From contig DASQMI010000098.1 in assembly GCA_035645555.1 (NCBI GenBank), positions 18,362-82,361 on the forward strand: DNA of 64,000 bases, written 5' to 3'. This document shows, one piece after another, positions 34,305 to 42,834 of this stretch. The DNA comes from Lysobacter_F sp035645555. GTDB lineage: Bacteria; Pseudomonadota; Gammaproteobacteria; Xanthomonadales; Xanthomonadaceae. The notes beneath the pieces were generated by a model. That model saw nothing but the letters and a program-made list of their open reading frames with translations, was not told where the DNA came from and did no database searches. Numbering within the stretch: position 1 is the first letter of the stretch; every line of letters begins with the position of its first letter. The translations under genes and the position numbers were made by a program.

Positions 34305-34640
34305 GTTCGACCTTCCCGCGCGGCGCGGGACCGCAACGCTGCATCCGCCGGCGACTATCGCGGGCTTGCACTGTCTGCCGTCGCACCGGCACAAGTCAAT
34401 GGCCGCTGCGGAAGGGAGCTTTGCATAGGTGAATCCAGTCGCGGCACGAAGGGGCAGAGCAACGCCGCTTCGTTTGCCGACACCCGGCCTGCCGGATACG
34501 CGCCAATCATATGAGATTTTTGTCTCATGTCAACACTGATGTCTCTACCGTGCCTGACATGAGCGCAGGCCGTGCCTGCCGCCCGGTATGCACGGCATCG
34601 GGCGATGCCACAATGCGCGCACGACTTCCTGCCCGATCCG
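34305..34640. other. Intergenic region between the cytochrome operon and thiD
   Basis: 336 bases with no convincing gene. It must hold both divergent promoters. It contains the nested inverted repeats listed separately. A CACAAT sequence at 34609-34614 is a weak -10 candidate for thiD. Confidence 0.6.
34511..34563. promoter_or_regulatory. Nested inverted repeats, candidate operator or RNA hairpin
   Basis: ATGAGA-N6-TCTCAT (34511-34528) overlaps one arm of a second perfect repeat, CTCATGTCA (34524-34532) with TGACATGAG (34555-34563), arms 22 bases apart. The patch is AT-rich. It could bind a dimeric regulator of the divergent genes or form alternative hairpins in an RNA. Confidence 0.5.
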
Positions 34641-35447
34641 ATGACCCTGTCCGATTTTCCTTGCGCACTCACCATCGCCGGCTCCGATTCGGGCGGCGGC
34701 GCCGGCATCCAGGCCGACCTCAAGACGTTCGCAGCACACGGCGTGCACGGACTCAGCGCGCTCGCCGCGTTGACTGCGCAGAACACGCGCGCGGTGAACG
34801 CGGTGCACGTACCCGACGTGGGCTTCCTGCGTGAGCAGATCGACGCCTGCTTCGCGGATTTCCGCATCGGCGCGGTCAAGCTCGGCATGCTCGCCAATGC
34901 CGCGGTGATCGTCGCCGTAGCCGAGGCGCTCGAGCGCCACAAGCCGCCGGCGATCGTGCTCGACCCCGTGATGGTGTCGACCTCCGGCGCCCGCCTGCTC
35001 GAGGCCGATGCGCTGGACGCGCTGCGCACGCGGCTGATGCCGCTCGCCACCGTGGTGACGCCGAACCTGCCGGAGGCCTCACTGCTGCTCGGGCGCGACC
35101 TGCGCGACATCGCCGACATGCGCCTGGCCGCGGTGGCCCTGCAGATCAAGGGCGCTGCGGCGGTGATGCTGAAAGGCGGTCACCTCACGACCGGCAGCGC
35201 GGTGATCGACCTGATCGGCATCGGCGACGTCGTGCACGAGATGCGCCACCCGCGCCTGCCGGTGCGGGCGCACGGCACGGGCTGCACGCTGGCGTCGGCG
35301 ATCGCCGCCCAGCTGTGCCGCGGCCACGGCTTGGTGGAAGCCTGCCGGCTCGCCAGCGATTACGTGCACGACGCGCTGCGCCGCGGCTACCGGCCGGGCC
35401 GCGGCGACGTGACCGTGCTCGACCACTTCGGCGCCGCACATGGCTGA
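34641..35447 (+). CDS. thiD: Hydroxymethylpyrimidine/phosphomethylpyrimidine kinase
   Basis: 268 residues from ATG 34641; an upstream extension is not family-like. It phosphorylates HMP and HMP-P in thiamine synthesis. Ribokinase-fold motifs are TIAGSDSGGGAGIQADLKTF, VMVSTSGARLL, LTPNLPEA-like VVTPNLPEASLLLG and the anion hole HGTGCTLASAIAA. It overlaps the hydrolase gene by 8 bases. No other thiamine gene is nearby and no TPP riboswitch was recognised upstream. Confidence 0.95.
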   Translation: MTLSDFPCALTIAGSDSGGGAGIQADLKTFAAHGVHGLSALAALTAQNTRAVNAVHVPDVGFLREQIDACFADFRIGAVKLGMLANAAVIVAVAEALERHKPPAIVLDPVMVSTSGARLLEADALDALRTRLMPLATVVTPNLPEASLLLGRDLRDIADMRLAAVALQIKGAAAVMLKGGHLTTGSAVIDLIGIGDVVHEMRHPRLPVRAHGTGCTLASAIAAQLCRGHGLVEACRLASDYVHDALRRGYRPGRGDVTVLDHFGAAHG

Positions 35448-36297
35448 GCCGGTAGCGGCGCACGAGCTCGCCGTTTCCGCCGCAATCCATCGCTGGAGCG
35501 TGCTCGCGCGCGTGCCGGCGGCACCGCGCGCGGCGCTGCTGTGGCTGCCGGCGCTGGGCGTGGCCGCGCGCCACTACCTGCCGTTCGCAGACGCCCTGGC
35601 GGCGCGCGGCGTGGCGGTATTCGTGCACGAGTGGCGTGGCATCGGCAGCAGCAACCTGCGCGCCGGACGTACGAGCGATTGGGGCTACCGCGAGCTGCTG
35701 CTGGAGGATCTGCCGGCGAGCGAACACGCGGTGCGTGGCGCGCTGCCGAACGTGCCTCTGCTGCTCGGCGGCCACAGCCTCGGTGGCCAGCTCGCCTGCT
35801 GCCACCTCGCGTTGCAGGAACGCATGCCGTCCGCGTTGTGGCTGGTCGCCAGCGGTGCGCCGTACTGGCGCGCGTTTCCGCCGCCGCACCGATACCTGCT
35901 GCCGCTCGCCTACCGCTTCCTGCCGTGGCTGGCGCGCACCTGCGGCGCCCTACCCGGCCGACGCATCGGCTTTGGCGGCGAGGAAGCGCGCACGCTGATC
36001 GCCGACTGGGCACGCACCGCGCTCAGCGGCCGCTATGCGGTCGACGGCCTCGACGTCGACCTGGAAGCGGGCATGACGCGCGCGCGGATCCCGGTAGCTG
36101 GCGTGGTGCTACGCAACGACTGGCTGGCACCGCGCTCCTCGCTCGCGTTCCTGCTCGGGAAGCTGCCGAACGCCACGCACGTCGTCGCCGAGCTGGACGA
36201 CGCCGCACTCGGCACGCGTGCGGACCATTTCGCCTGGATGAAGCAACCGGATGCGGTGGTCGCCGCGCTCGTCGCTTGCGCCGCAGTCGACGGTTGA
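35440..36297 (+). CDS. Alpha/beta hydrolase, unknown substrate
   Basis: 285 residues, overlapping thiD by 8 bases. The nucleophile elbow GGHSLGG places Ser at 113. An upstream HEWRGIGSSN segment fits the oxyanion or acid-loop region, and RADHFAWMK near the C-terminus may hold the catalytic His. There is no signal peptide. Homologues are annotated as serine aminopeptidase S33-like or alpha/beta hydrolase. It is probably cotranscribed with thiD; no link to thiamine is shown. Confidence 0.85.
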   Translation: MAEPVAAHELAVSAAIHRWSVLARVPAAPRAALLWLPALGVAARHYLPFADALAARGVAVFVHEWRGIGSSNLRAGRTSDWGYRELLLEDLPASEHAVRGALPNVPLLLGGHSLGGQLACCHLALQERMPSALWLVASGAPYWRAFPPPHRYLLPLAYRFLPWLARTCGALPGRRIGFGGEEARTLIADWARTALSGRYAVDGLDVDLEAGMTRARIPVAGVVLRNDWLAPRSSLAFLLGKLPNATHVVAELDDAALGTRADHFAWMKQPDAVVAALVACAAVDG

Positions 36298-36314
36298 GCG
36301 CTGCAGAAAAAGAA

Positions 36315-36346
36315 AAGGCCGGCAACATCGATGTGTTGCCGGCCTT
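36315..36346 (-). terminator. Terminator between the hydrolase gene and tRNA-Arg
   Basis: AAGGCCGGCAACA and TGTTGCCGGCCTT form a 13-bp stem. On the minus strand it is followed by TTCTTTTTCTG, fitting the leftward tRNA unit; it may also stop plus-strand transcripts. Confidence 0.85.
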
Positions 36347-36355
36347 GCAGAAAAG

Positions 36356-36432
36356 TGGCGCGCCCGGAGAGATTCGAACTCCCGACCACCAAGTTCGTAG
36401 CCTGGTGCTCTATCCAGCTGAGCTACGGGCGC
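36356..36432 (-). tRNA. tRNA-Arg (anticodon ACG)
   Basis: 77 bases on the minus strand with encoded CCA. The acceptor strands are GCGCCCG and CGGGCGC, the D arm has AGCTCAGCTGGATAGAGC, and the anticodon loop CTACGAA gives ACG, whose A34 should be modified to inosine (by TadA) to read CGU, CGC and CGA. It is the last gene of the csrA - tRNA-Ser - tRNA-Arg unit. Confidence 0.97.
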
Positions 36433-36517
36433 GAAGGCGGTGAAGTATGACGAGTCGTTGCGACTTCGTCAACGTGCGCGCTGCGCGTCAATGCGTTCGC
36501 AGCGCGCGTTTTACAAC

Positions 36518-36610
36518 TGGCGGAGAGTGAGGGATTCGAACCCTCGATACGGCTTTTGACCGTATACTCCCTTAGCAGGGGAGCCCCTTCGGCCTCTCGG
36601 GCAACTCTCC
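36518..36610 (-). tRNA. tRNA-Ser (anticodon GCT)
   Basis: 93 bases on the minus strand with encoded CCA and the long variable arm of class II tRNAs. The acceptor strands are GGAGAGT and ACTCTCC; the anticodon loop CTGCTAA gives GCT for AGC/AGU codons. It lies between csrA and tRNA-Arg as in other gammaproteobacteria. Confidence 0.97.
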
Positions 36611-36675
36611 GGGGTGAAACGCAACGCGGGCGCGAAGCATACCGGCTCGACCACCCGCGCCGCAAACCTCGACGC

Positions 36676-36876
36676 TCAGCCTCCCGCGTTCTTGCCCGGA
36701 TCGCTCGGCGGTTCGCCGCGCTGGATGCGCTGATAGATCTCCTCGCGATGCACCGCCACGTCCTTCGGCGCGGTGATGCCGATTCGCACCTGGTTGCCCT
36801 TCACGCCGAGCACGGTGACGGTCACCGAGTCGCCGATCATCAGGGTTTCGCCGACGCGGCGCGTCAGGATAAGCAT
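36676..36876 (-). CDS. csrA: Carbon storage regulator CsrA (RsmA)
   Basis: 66 residues from ATG 36876, with a near-perfect GAGGAGG ribosome site six bases upstream. MLILTRRVGETLMIGDSVTVTVLGVKG and VRIGITAPKDVAVHREEIYQRI are the family sequence, including Leu4 and Arg44-type RNA-contact residues. The dimer binds GGA motifs in mRNA leaders and controls biofilm, motility and virulence in Xanthomonadaceae. The C-terminal tail is slightly longer than in E. coli (61 residues). It lies downstream of alaS. Confidence 0.97.
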   Translation of the reverse strand: MLILTRRVGETLMIGDSVTVTVLGVKGNQVRIGITAPKDVAVHREEIYQRIQRGEPPSDPGKNAGG

Positions 36877-37020
36877 GTCAATCCTCCTCGTACCGGCATT
36901 CGTTTGCCGGCGTCCGCGCCATGCGCGAGGCATGACGGCCGATGCCCATGTAACGTTGTGTGGTCGCCGCCCAACCAGTCTGGGCCGACGGGCGGCGGGT
37001 AACGCCCACGTCGATACTGC

Positions 37021-39669
37021 TCAAGCGATTTTCTCACTAACCCACGCGACGACGCCAGCCAGCGCATCGACCAGTGCCGGACCATCGTCCCCACCGCCCT
37101 GCGCCATGTCCGCGCGGCCACCGCCCTTGCCGTTGATCTGACTGGCGACATGGGCGAGCAGCTCGCCGGCTTTCACACGTTGCCCGGCTGCGCCGTTCAC
37201 GCCTGCCACCAGCGCGGCCTTGCCCTGTTGGGCGCCAGCCAACACGATGACGGCATCGCCCAGCTGCTGCTTGAGCCGGTCGACCGCCTCGCGCAGGCCT
37301 TTCGCATCGAAGCCTTCCAGGCGCGCGGCCACCACCTTGATGTCGCCCACCCGCACGGCCGAGGCCGCCAGATCGGCGGATGCGCCGGAGGCAGCCTTGG
37401 CCTTGAACGATTCGAGCTCACGCTCCAGCCGCTTCTGGCGATCCAGCAGCGCGCGCAAGCGATCAGCGAGATCGGAGGGCTGGCCGCCGAGCAGGCGTGC
37501 CGCCTCTTCCAGCGCACGTTCCTGTGCTTCGACATAGTCGAGCGCGTGTTGTCCGGTCACGGCCTCGATACGACGCACCCCCGCGGAAACGCCTCCTTCC
37601 GACACGATCTTGAACAGGCCGATGTCGCCTGTGCGTGATACGTGCGTGCCGCCGCAGAGCTCGGTCGACGCCTCGCCGAGGCGCAGCACCCGCACGCGTT
37701 CGCCGTACTTCTCGCCGAACAGCGCCAGCGCACCGAACTCGAGCGCCTCCTCCATGCCCATGTGATGGATTTCGGCGGCGTGATTGCGGCGGATGTCGTC
37801 GTTGACCCGGCGTTCGATGTCGACGAGCTGCTGCTCGGTCAGCGGCTGGAAGTGGCTGAAGTCGAAGCGCAGACGCTCCGGCGCAACCAGCGAGCCCTTC
37901 TGCACCACATGCGTGCCCAGCACCGCGCGCAGGGCGGCATGCAGCAGGTGGGTGGCAGAGTGGTTGAGGACGGTGGCGGCGCGGCGCTGCTCGTCGATCG
38001 CCGCGTGCACGCGGTCGCCACGGCGCAGGGTGCCCGTCAGCAGCGTGCCAACGTGGCCGTGGAACTGGCCGGCGAACTTCTGCGTGTCGCCGACCGCAAA
38101 TTCCATGCCCATCGTGGTGAGCCCGCCGGTGTCGCCGACCTGGCCGCCGCCTTCTGCATAGAACGGCGTGCGGTCCAGGAACACCACCGCCTGCTCGCCG
38201 GCGTGGATCGCCTCGACCGGACGACCGTCACGTAGCAGCGCGACCACCGCGACGTCGTCCTCGCGGTGGCGCTCGTAGCCCAGGAACTGGGTCGGCGGCA
38301 GCTGCGCGGCCAATTCCGCCGGCAGCAGGGTGGCGCTGGCGAACTTGCCGGCGGCACGCGCGCGCTCGCGCTGTTCGGCCATCAGCCGCTCGTAGTCGTC
38401 CATCGCGCCATCGGCGAGGCACGCGCCCTTCTCGCGCAGGATATCGACGATCAGGTCGGGCGGGCACCCATAGGTATCGTGCAGCTGGAACAGCTGCTCG
38501 CCCTCGATGCGCCCGCCACTGCCCTGCAGGTAAGTCTCCAAGCGCTGCATGCCGGAATCGAGCGTCTGCGCGAACGCCGCTTCCTCCGCCTTGAGCGCGC
38601 GCTCGACCAGCTCACGCTTGGCGGCAAGCTCCGGGTACGCCTCGCCCATCACCTCCGCCAGCGGAGCCACCATGCGCCAGAACGCGCCGTCGGCCTGCAG
38701 CGCGCCGAGCTTCCAGATGTGGCGCACCGCGCGACGCACGATCCGGCGCAGCACGTAACCGCGCCCTTCGTTGGACGGCAGCACGCCATCGACGATCAGG
38801 AAGCTGCAGGCGCGGATGTGGTCGGCGATCACGCGCAGCGACTTGTGCTCGAGGTCCTGGGTGCGGGTGATCGCCGCGGCCGCGCGGATCAGATGCTGGA
38901 ACAGGTCGATCTCGTAGTTGCTGTGCACGTGCTGCAGGACAGCCGCGATGCGCTCCAGGCCCATGCCGGTGTCCACGCACGGCGCCGGCAGCGGCACCAA
39001 CGTGCCGTCGGCCTGGCGATCGAACTGCATGAAGACGTTGTTCCAGACCTCGATGTAGCGGTCGCCGTCCTCGTCCGCCGAACCCGGCGGGCCGCCGGCG
39101 ATCTCCGGGCCGTGGTCGTAGAAGATCTCCGTGCACGGACCGCACGGGCCGGTGTCGGCCATCTGCCAGAAGTTGTCGGAGGCGAACGGCGCACCTTTGT
39201 TGTCGCCGATGCGGATGATCTTCTCCGGCGGCAGACCGACCACGCGGTGCCAAATGTCGTAGGCCTCGTCGTCGGTGTGGTAGATCGTCACCAGCAGCCG
39301 TTCCGGTGGCAGCTTCCACACCTCGGTCAGCAGCTCCCACGCCCAGACGATCGCATCGCGCTTGAAGTAGTCGCCGAAGCTGAAGTTGCCCAGCATCTCG
39401 AAGAACGTGTGGTGGCGCGCGGTGTAGCCGACCTGGTCGAGGTCGTTGTGCTTGCCGCCGGCACGCACGCACCGCTGCGAGGACACCGCGCGCGTGTAGC
39501 TGCGCTTCTCGGCACCGAGGAACACGTCCTTGAACTGGACCATGCCGGCATTGGTGAACAGCAGGGTCGGGTCGTTCGCCGGGATCAGCGGCGAGGACGC
39601 CACCACGGTATGGCCCTTGCCGCGAAAGAACTCCAGGAAATCGCGGCGGATGTCGTTGACGGTCTTCAT
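37021..39669 (-). CDS. alaS: Alanyl-tRNA synthetase
   Basis: 882 residues from ATG 39669; the longer frame upstream has no family similarity. It begins MKTVNDIRRDFLEFFRGKGH, with the class II catalytic domain (FTNAGMVQFKDVFLG, DTGPCGPCTEIFYDHG, GMGLERIAAVLQ). The editing domain has the zinc-site motifs HSATHLLHAALR and CGGTHVSRTGDIG. The C-Ala domain is present (DGPALVDALAGV near the end). It charges tRNA-Ala and clears mischarged Ser or Gly. It is placed between recX and csrA as in most gammaproteobacteria. A GC-repeat hairpin lies in its leader. Confidence 0.98.
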   Translation of the reverse strand: MKTVNDIRRDFLEFFRGKGHTVVASSPLIPANDPTLLFTNAGMVQFKDVFLGAEKRSYTRAVSSQRCVRAGGKHNDLDQVGYTARHHTFFEMLGNFSFGDYFKRDAIVWAWELLTEVWKLPPERLLVTIYHTDDEAYDIWHRVVGLPPEKIIRIGDNKGAPFASDNFWQMADTGPCGPCTEIFYDHGPEIAGGPPGSADEDGDRYIEVWNNVFMQFDRQADGTLVPLPAPCVDTGMGLERIAAVLQHVHSNYEIDLFQHLIRAAAAITRTQDLEHKSLRVIADHIRACSFLIVDGVLPSNEGRGYVLRRIVRRAVRHIWKLGALQADGAFWRMVAPLAEVMGEAYPELAAKRELVERALKAEEAAFAQTLDSGMQRLETYLQGSGGRIEGEQLFQLHDTYGCPPDLIVDILREKGACLADGAMDDYERLMAEQRERARAAGKFASATLLPAELAAQLPPTQFLGYERHREDDVAVVALLRDGRPVEAIHAGEQAVVFLDRTPFYAEGGGQVGDTGGLTTMGMEFAVGDTQKFAGQFHGHVGTLLTGTLRRGDRVHAAIDEQRRAATVLNHSATHLLHAALRAVLGTHVVQKGSLVAPERLRFDFSHFQPLTEQQLVDIERRVNDDIRRNHAAEIHHMGMEEALEFGALALFGEKYGERVRVLRLGEASTELCGGTHVSRTGDIGLFKIVSEGGVSAGVRRIEAVTGQHALDYVEAQERALEEAARLLGGQPSDLADRLRALLDRQKRLERELESFKAKAASGASADLAASAVRVGDIKVVAARLEGFDAKGLREAVDRLKQQLGDAVIVLAGAQQGKAALVAGVNGAAGQRVKAGELLAHVASQINGKGGGRADMAQGGGDDGPALVDALAGVVAWVSEKIA

Positions 39670-39694
39670 GGATCGCTGGCTGGAAAAGGAGAAG

Positions 39695-39717
39695 CCGGGC
39701 GCGCGCGCGCGGCCCGG
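39695..39717 (-). repeat. (GC)n hairpin in the alaS leader
   Basis: CCGGGC and GCCCGG flank a run of alternating GC, about 26 bases before the alaS ATG. It may form a hairpin in the alaS leader or left-handed DNA. Function is unknown. Confidence 0.4.
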
Positions 39718-39867
39718 AACCCCGACGTGGGGGCGCCGGACCGTGAGCGCAACGAACGGCCGGAAAGGGGTAAGCCTAACAGGATGAACGAACGCCGGGG
39801 ACCGTGCCGGGTGTGGTGGCAACCAGGGGCACGGGGCGCACTCGCGCGCGTGCCGCGCGGCGCGGCG

Positions 39868-40374
39868 TCAGAACTCGTCGAACCGGAACGCGCTCAGGCG
39901 CTGCGCGAGCACGCGGTCGAACCCACGCCGGAGCAGCAGGTCCATTGCCTTGCGGCGCGCCGCGGCACCGGCGGGTGGCACGGCGCCGAAGCGCCGGCAC
40001 AGGAGGTCGCACGCGATCGACTCCCAGTCGTCCTCCACGGCGGCCAGCGCGTCGGCCACCAACTGCGAGGGCAGCGCGTGGGTCGCGAGTTCGGCACGGA
40101 TGTAGGCCGGCCCGTAGCCGGCAGCGGCACGGCTGCGGGCAAGACTGCAGGCGAAGCGGGCATCGTCCTGCCAGCCGGCATCGGCCAGGCGGGCGACGGT
40201 GGCGTCCACCTCGTCCGGTTGATGACCGCGCACGGCCAGTTTGCGGGCGAGCTCGCGCCGGGAGTGCTCGCGGCGTGTCAGCAGCGCCAGCGCCTGCTCG
40301 GTGGTCGAGCGCTCGCGCTGCCGCCGGCGGGGCGGGCGCGGTGCGCCATCAGCATCGGGATCGCGCTCGGTCAC
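39868..40374 (-). CDS. recX: Regulatory protein RecX
   Basis: 168 residues. RecX binds RecA filaments and inhibits recombinase activity. The family pattern of three-helix repeats is visible: ALALLTRREHSRRELARKLAVRGHQPDEV, DDARFACSLARSRAAAGYGPAYIRAELATH and RRKAMDLLLRRGFDRVLAQRLS. The N-terminus is basic and charged. It lies 72 bases downstream of recA, probably as one unit. Confidence 0.95.
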   Translation of the reverse strand: MTERDPDADGAPRPPRRRQRERSTTEQALALLTRREHSRRELARKLAVRGHQPDEVDATVARLADAGWQDDARFACSLARSRAAAGYGPAYIRAELATHALPSQLVADALAAVEDDWESIACDLLCRRFGAVPPAGAAARRKAMDLLLRRGFDRVLAQRLSAFRFDEF

Positions 40375-40446
40375 CGGGCAGCCTCCCCGGTGCGCGAGCG
40401 GCGGCAGGACGAGGACCGCCGCCGCCCACGCACCGGGCCTGGTTCA

Positions 40447-41487
40447 TCAGTCTTCGAGCGGCTCGGCCACGTCGTCGCCACCGCGCGCGGCGACCGTCGG
40501 CACGAACCTGTCGCGCAGCGCGGCCTCCAGCTTGGCGGCGACGTCCGGGTTCTCCTTGAGGTACTGGCGGGCGTTCTCCTTGCCCTGCCCGATCCGCTCG
40601 CCGTCGTAGCTGTACCACGCACCGGACTTTTCGACCAGCTTGGCATCCACGCCCATGTCGATCAGCTCGCCCTCGCGCGAGATGCCTTCGCCGTAGAGGA
40701 TCTCGGTGATGACCTGCTTGAACGGCGGCGCCAGCTTGTTCTTGACCACCTTGATGCGGGTCTGGTTGCCGATGATCTCCTCGCCCTTCTTGATCGAGCC
40801 GATCCGGCGGATGTCCAGGCGCACGGACGCGTAGAACTTCAGCGCGTTGCCGCCAGTGGTGGTCTCGGGACTCTGGCCCGGCATCATCACGCCGATCTTC
40901 ATGCGCAGCTGGTTGATGAAGATCACCAGGCAGTTGCTGCGCTTGATGTTCGCGGTGAGCTTGCGCAGCGCCTGGCTCATGAGGCGGGCCTGCAGGCCGG
41001 GCAGCTGGTCGCCCATCTCGCCTTCGATCTCGGCCTTCGGCGTCAGCGCCGCCACCGAGTCGACCACCACCAGGTCGACCGCACCGGAGCGCACCAGCAT
41101 GTCGGCGATCTCCAGCGCCTGCTCGCCGGTGTCGGGCTGGCTGACCAGCAGGTCGTCGACGTTGACGCCGAGCTTCTGCGCGTACAGCGGGTCGAGTGCG
41201 TGCTCGGCGTCGATGAAGGCGCAGGTGCCGCCGCTCTTCTGGCACTGCGCGATCGCCTGCAGCGTCAGCGTGGTCTTGCCGGACGACTCAGGCCCGTAGA
41301 TCTCCACCACGCGGCCCTTCGGCAGACCGCCGATGCCCAGCGCGATGTCCAGCATCAGCGAGCCGGTGCCGATCACCTCGGCGGCCTCGGCGGTGCGATC
41401 GCCCATCCGCATCACCGAACCCTTGCCGAACTGCTTCTCGATCTGGCTGAGGGCGGCGGAAAGCGCGCGCTTCTTGTTGTCGTCCAT
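40447..41487 (-). CDS. recA: Recombinase RecA
   Basis: 346 residues. Walker A is GPESSGKTTL, Walker B-like LVVVDSVAAL, and ALKFYASVRLDIRRIG is the conserved core. The C-terminal tail is acidic. It drives strand exchange and activates LexA self-cleavage. AGGA lies nine bases before the ATG. A weak promoter (TTAACC, 18 bases, TACCCT on the minus strand) is about 60 bases upstream. I see no LexA box in the 170-base gap to lexA. Confidence 0.99.
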   Translation of the reverse strand: MDDNKKRALSAALSQIEKQFGKGSVMRMGDRTAEAAEVIGTGSLMLDIALGIGGLPKGRVVEIYGPESSGKTTLTLQAIAQCQKSGGTCAFIDAEHALDPLYAQKLGVNVDDLLVSQPDTGEQALEIADMLVRSGAVDLVVVDSVAALTPKAEIEGEMGDQLPGLQARLMSQALRKLTANIKRSNCLVIFINQLRMKIGVMMPGQSPETTTGGNALKFYASVRLDIRRIGSIKKGEEIIGNQTRIKVVKNKLAPPFKQVITEILYGEGISREGELIDMGVDAKLVEKSGAWYSYDGERIGQGKENARQYLKENPDVAAKLEAALRDRFVPTVAARGGDDVAEPLED

Positions 41488-41657
41488 CGTCGTCGTCCTG
41501 GTGGTATGCGGATTGGCCGCTAGGGTACGGGCGGGCGGTCGCAGCGGTTAAGACCGCCGCATGCGGATCAGTTTGAACGGCTCAGCGGCCGCGGACATCG
41601 GCCGGAGACACTGCCGCGGCTCGGAAAACGGCGGCTGCGGCCCTCGGAGCATCGTGC

Positions 41658-42293
41658 TCACCGGTTCGGCCTCACCAGGCCGCAGTACAGGCCCTCGATC
41701 TCGAACTCCTGCCCGGGCTGCACCTCGATCGGCGCGTAGTCCGGGTTACGCGGCAGCAGGCGGATGCGATCGCGGTCGATCTTCAGCAGCTTGACGGTGA
41801 TTTCCTCATCGATACGCGCGACCACGATCTGGCCGGAACGCGCCTCGCGGGTGCGGTGCACGCCGATCAGGTCCCCGTCGAAGATGCCTTCGTCGCGCAT
41901 CGAGTCGCCCTTGACCCGCAGCAAGTAATCCGGCTGCGGGAAGAACACCCCGCGGTCGAGCAGGATCACCTCGTCGGAGCCGATGTCGGCCCCGATCGGC
42001 ACGCCGGCCGCAACCTGGCCGAGCACCGGCAGCGGCAGCGCGTCCTCGGCCCTCGGCCCCGCGGCGGCGGGCGCAGTGACTGCTGGCTGGCGCAGGCGCA
42101 GGCCGCGGGCACGGCCCGGCAGGCGCTCGATGTAGCCGGCGCGCTCCAGCGCCTCCAGGTGGTATTGCGCCGCGCGCACGCCGGAGAACCCGAACGCGCG
42201 CGCGATCTCGGTCTGGCTGGGGGGCAGGCCCTCGTGCTCGATGCGCTCGGCGATCAGCTCGAGGATGGCGCGCTGGGTGTCGGTCAGGCTCAT
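41658..42293 (-). CDS. lexA: SOS repressor LexA
   Basis: 211 residues from ATG 42293. The N-terminal winged helix is MSLTDTQRAILELIAERI with SQTEIARAFGFSGVRAAQYHLEALE. The self-cleavage site is Ala96-Gly97 in LGQVAAGVP, with the Ser131 (KGDSMRDEG) and Lys168 (EITVKLLK) dyad. It represses SOS genes until RecA-induced cleavage. The upstream extension past the ATG is not family-like. The operator ends two bases before the start codon and there is no Shine-Dalgarno, so the message may be leaderless or nearly so. recA follows in the same direction. Confidence 0.98.
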   Translation of the reverse strand: MSLTDTQRAILELIAERIEHEGLPPSQTEIARAFGFSGVRAAQYHLEALERAGYIERLPGRARGLRLRQPAVTAPAAAGPRAEDALPLPVLGQVAAGVPIGADIGSDEVILLDRGVFFPQPDYLLRVKGDSMRDEGIFDGDLIGVHRTREARSGQIVVARIDEEITVKLLKIDRDRIRLLPRNPDYAPIEVQPGQEFEIEGLYCGLVRPNR

Positions 42294-42295
42294 GC

Positions 42296-42314
42296 TTAGT
42301 AGTAATACTACTAA
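42296..42314. promoter_or_regulatory. LexA operator (SOS box, Xanthomonadales type)
   Basis: TTAGTAGTAATACTACTAA, 19 bp with two perfect 9-bp arms around a central A. It matches the known Xanthomonadaceae LexA motif TTAG-N6-TACTA and lies directly beside the lexA start codon, indicating autoregulation. Confidence 0.95.
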
Positions 42315-42333
42315 CACTCGCCCGCCGCAAGCC

Positions 42334-42834
42334 TCACCCGATCGTCTGCAGCAGCCCCTCGAGCGCCGCCGCCACCGTCTGCCGCCGCACCGCGTCGCGG
42401 TCGCCGTCGAAATGCAGGACTTCGGCGCGCGGGTAGCCACCGCGACGTTTCCAGGCGATCCACACGGTGCCGACCGGCTTGTCGGGCATGCCGCCGCCGG
42501 GACCGGCGATGCCGGTAACCGCGACGGCGAGGTGCGCCCCGGAATGCACCAGCGCCCCCGACACCATCTCGATCACGGTCTCGCGCGAAACCGCGCCGAA
42601 CTGCTCGAGCGTCTGCGGACGCACGCCGAGCAAGGCCTGCTTGGCCTCATAGCTGTAGGCGACCATCCCGCAATCGAACCAGCCCGACGAGCCGGGGATG
42701 TCGGTGAGCATCTTGGCGATCCAGCCGCCGGTGCAGCTCTCGGCGGTCACCAGCATCAGCCGCTGCTCGCGGGCCGCCTCGCCGATGCGTTCGGCGAGGC
42801 GGCGCAGGGTGTCGTCGTCGGGAAACGCGGTCAT
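42334..42834 (-). CDS. pncC: Nicotinamide-nucleotide amidase PncC (CinA C-terminal domain)
   Basis: 166 residues from ATG 42834; a GTG three codons upstream is possible. It has only the CinA C-terminal domain, with VTAESCTGGWIAKMLTDIPGSSGWFDCGMVAYS and VAVTGIAGPGGGMPDKPVGTVWIA. It deamidates NMN to nicotinic acid mononucleotide in the pyridine nucleotide cycle. TATAGT at 42842-42847 (minus strand) lies only 7 bases from the ATG, with no ribosome site, hinting at a leaderless transcript. The order pncC then lexA/recA is close to the usual cinA-recA arrangement. Confidence 0.94.
   Translation of the reverse strand: MTAFPDDDTLRRLAERIGEAAREQRLMLVTAESCTGGWIAKMLTDIPGSSGWFDCGMVAYSYEAKQALLGVRPQTLEQFGAVSRETVIEMVSGALVHSGAHLAVAVTGIAGPGGGMPDKPVGTVWIAWKRRGGYPRAEVLHFDGDRDAVRRQTVAAALEGLLQTIG

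Noticed and set aside
38266..41523. 1085-codon rightward frame opposite alaS, recX and recA
   Set aside because: Spans three real genes in antisense; composition is low-complexity and no family is visible.
41545..41558. GCGGT-TAAG-ACCGC as a terminator between lexA and recA
   Set aside because: A five-pair stem without a T tract is too weak to call.
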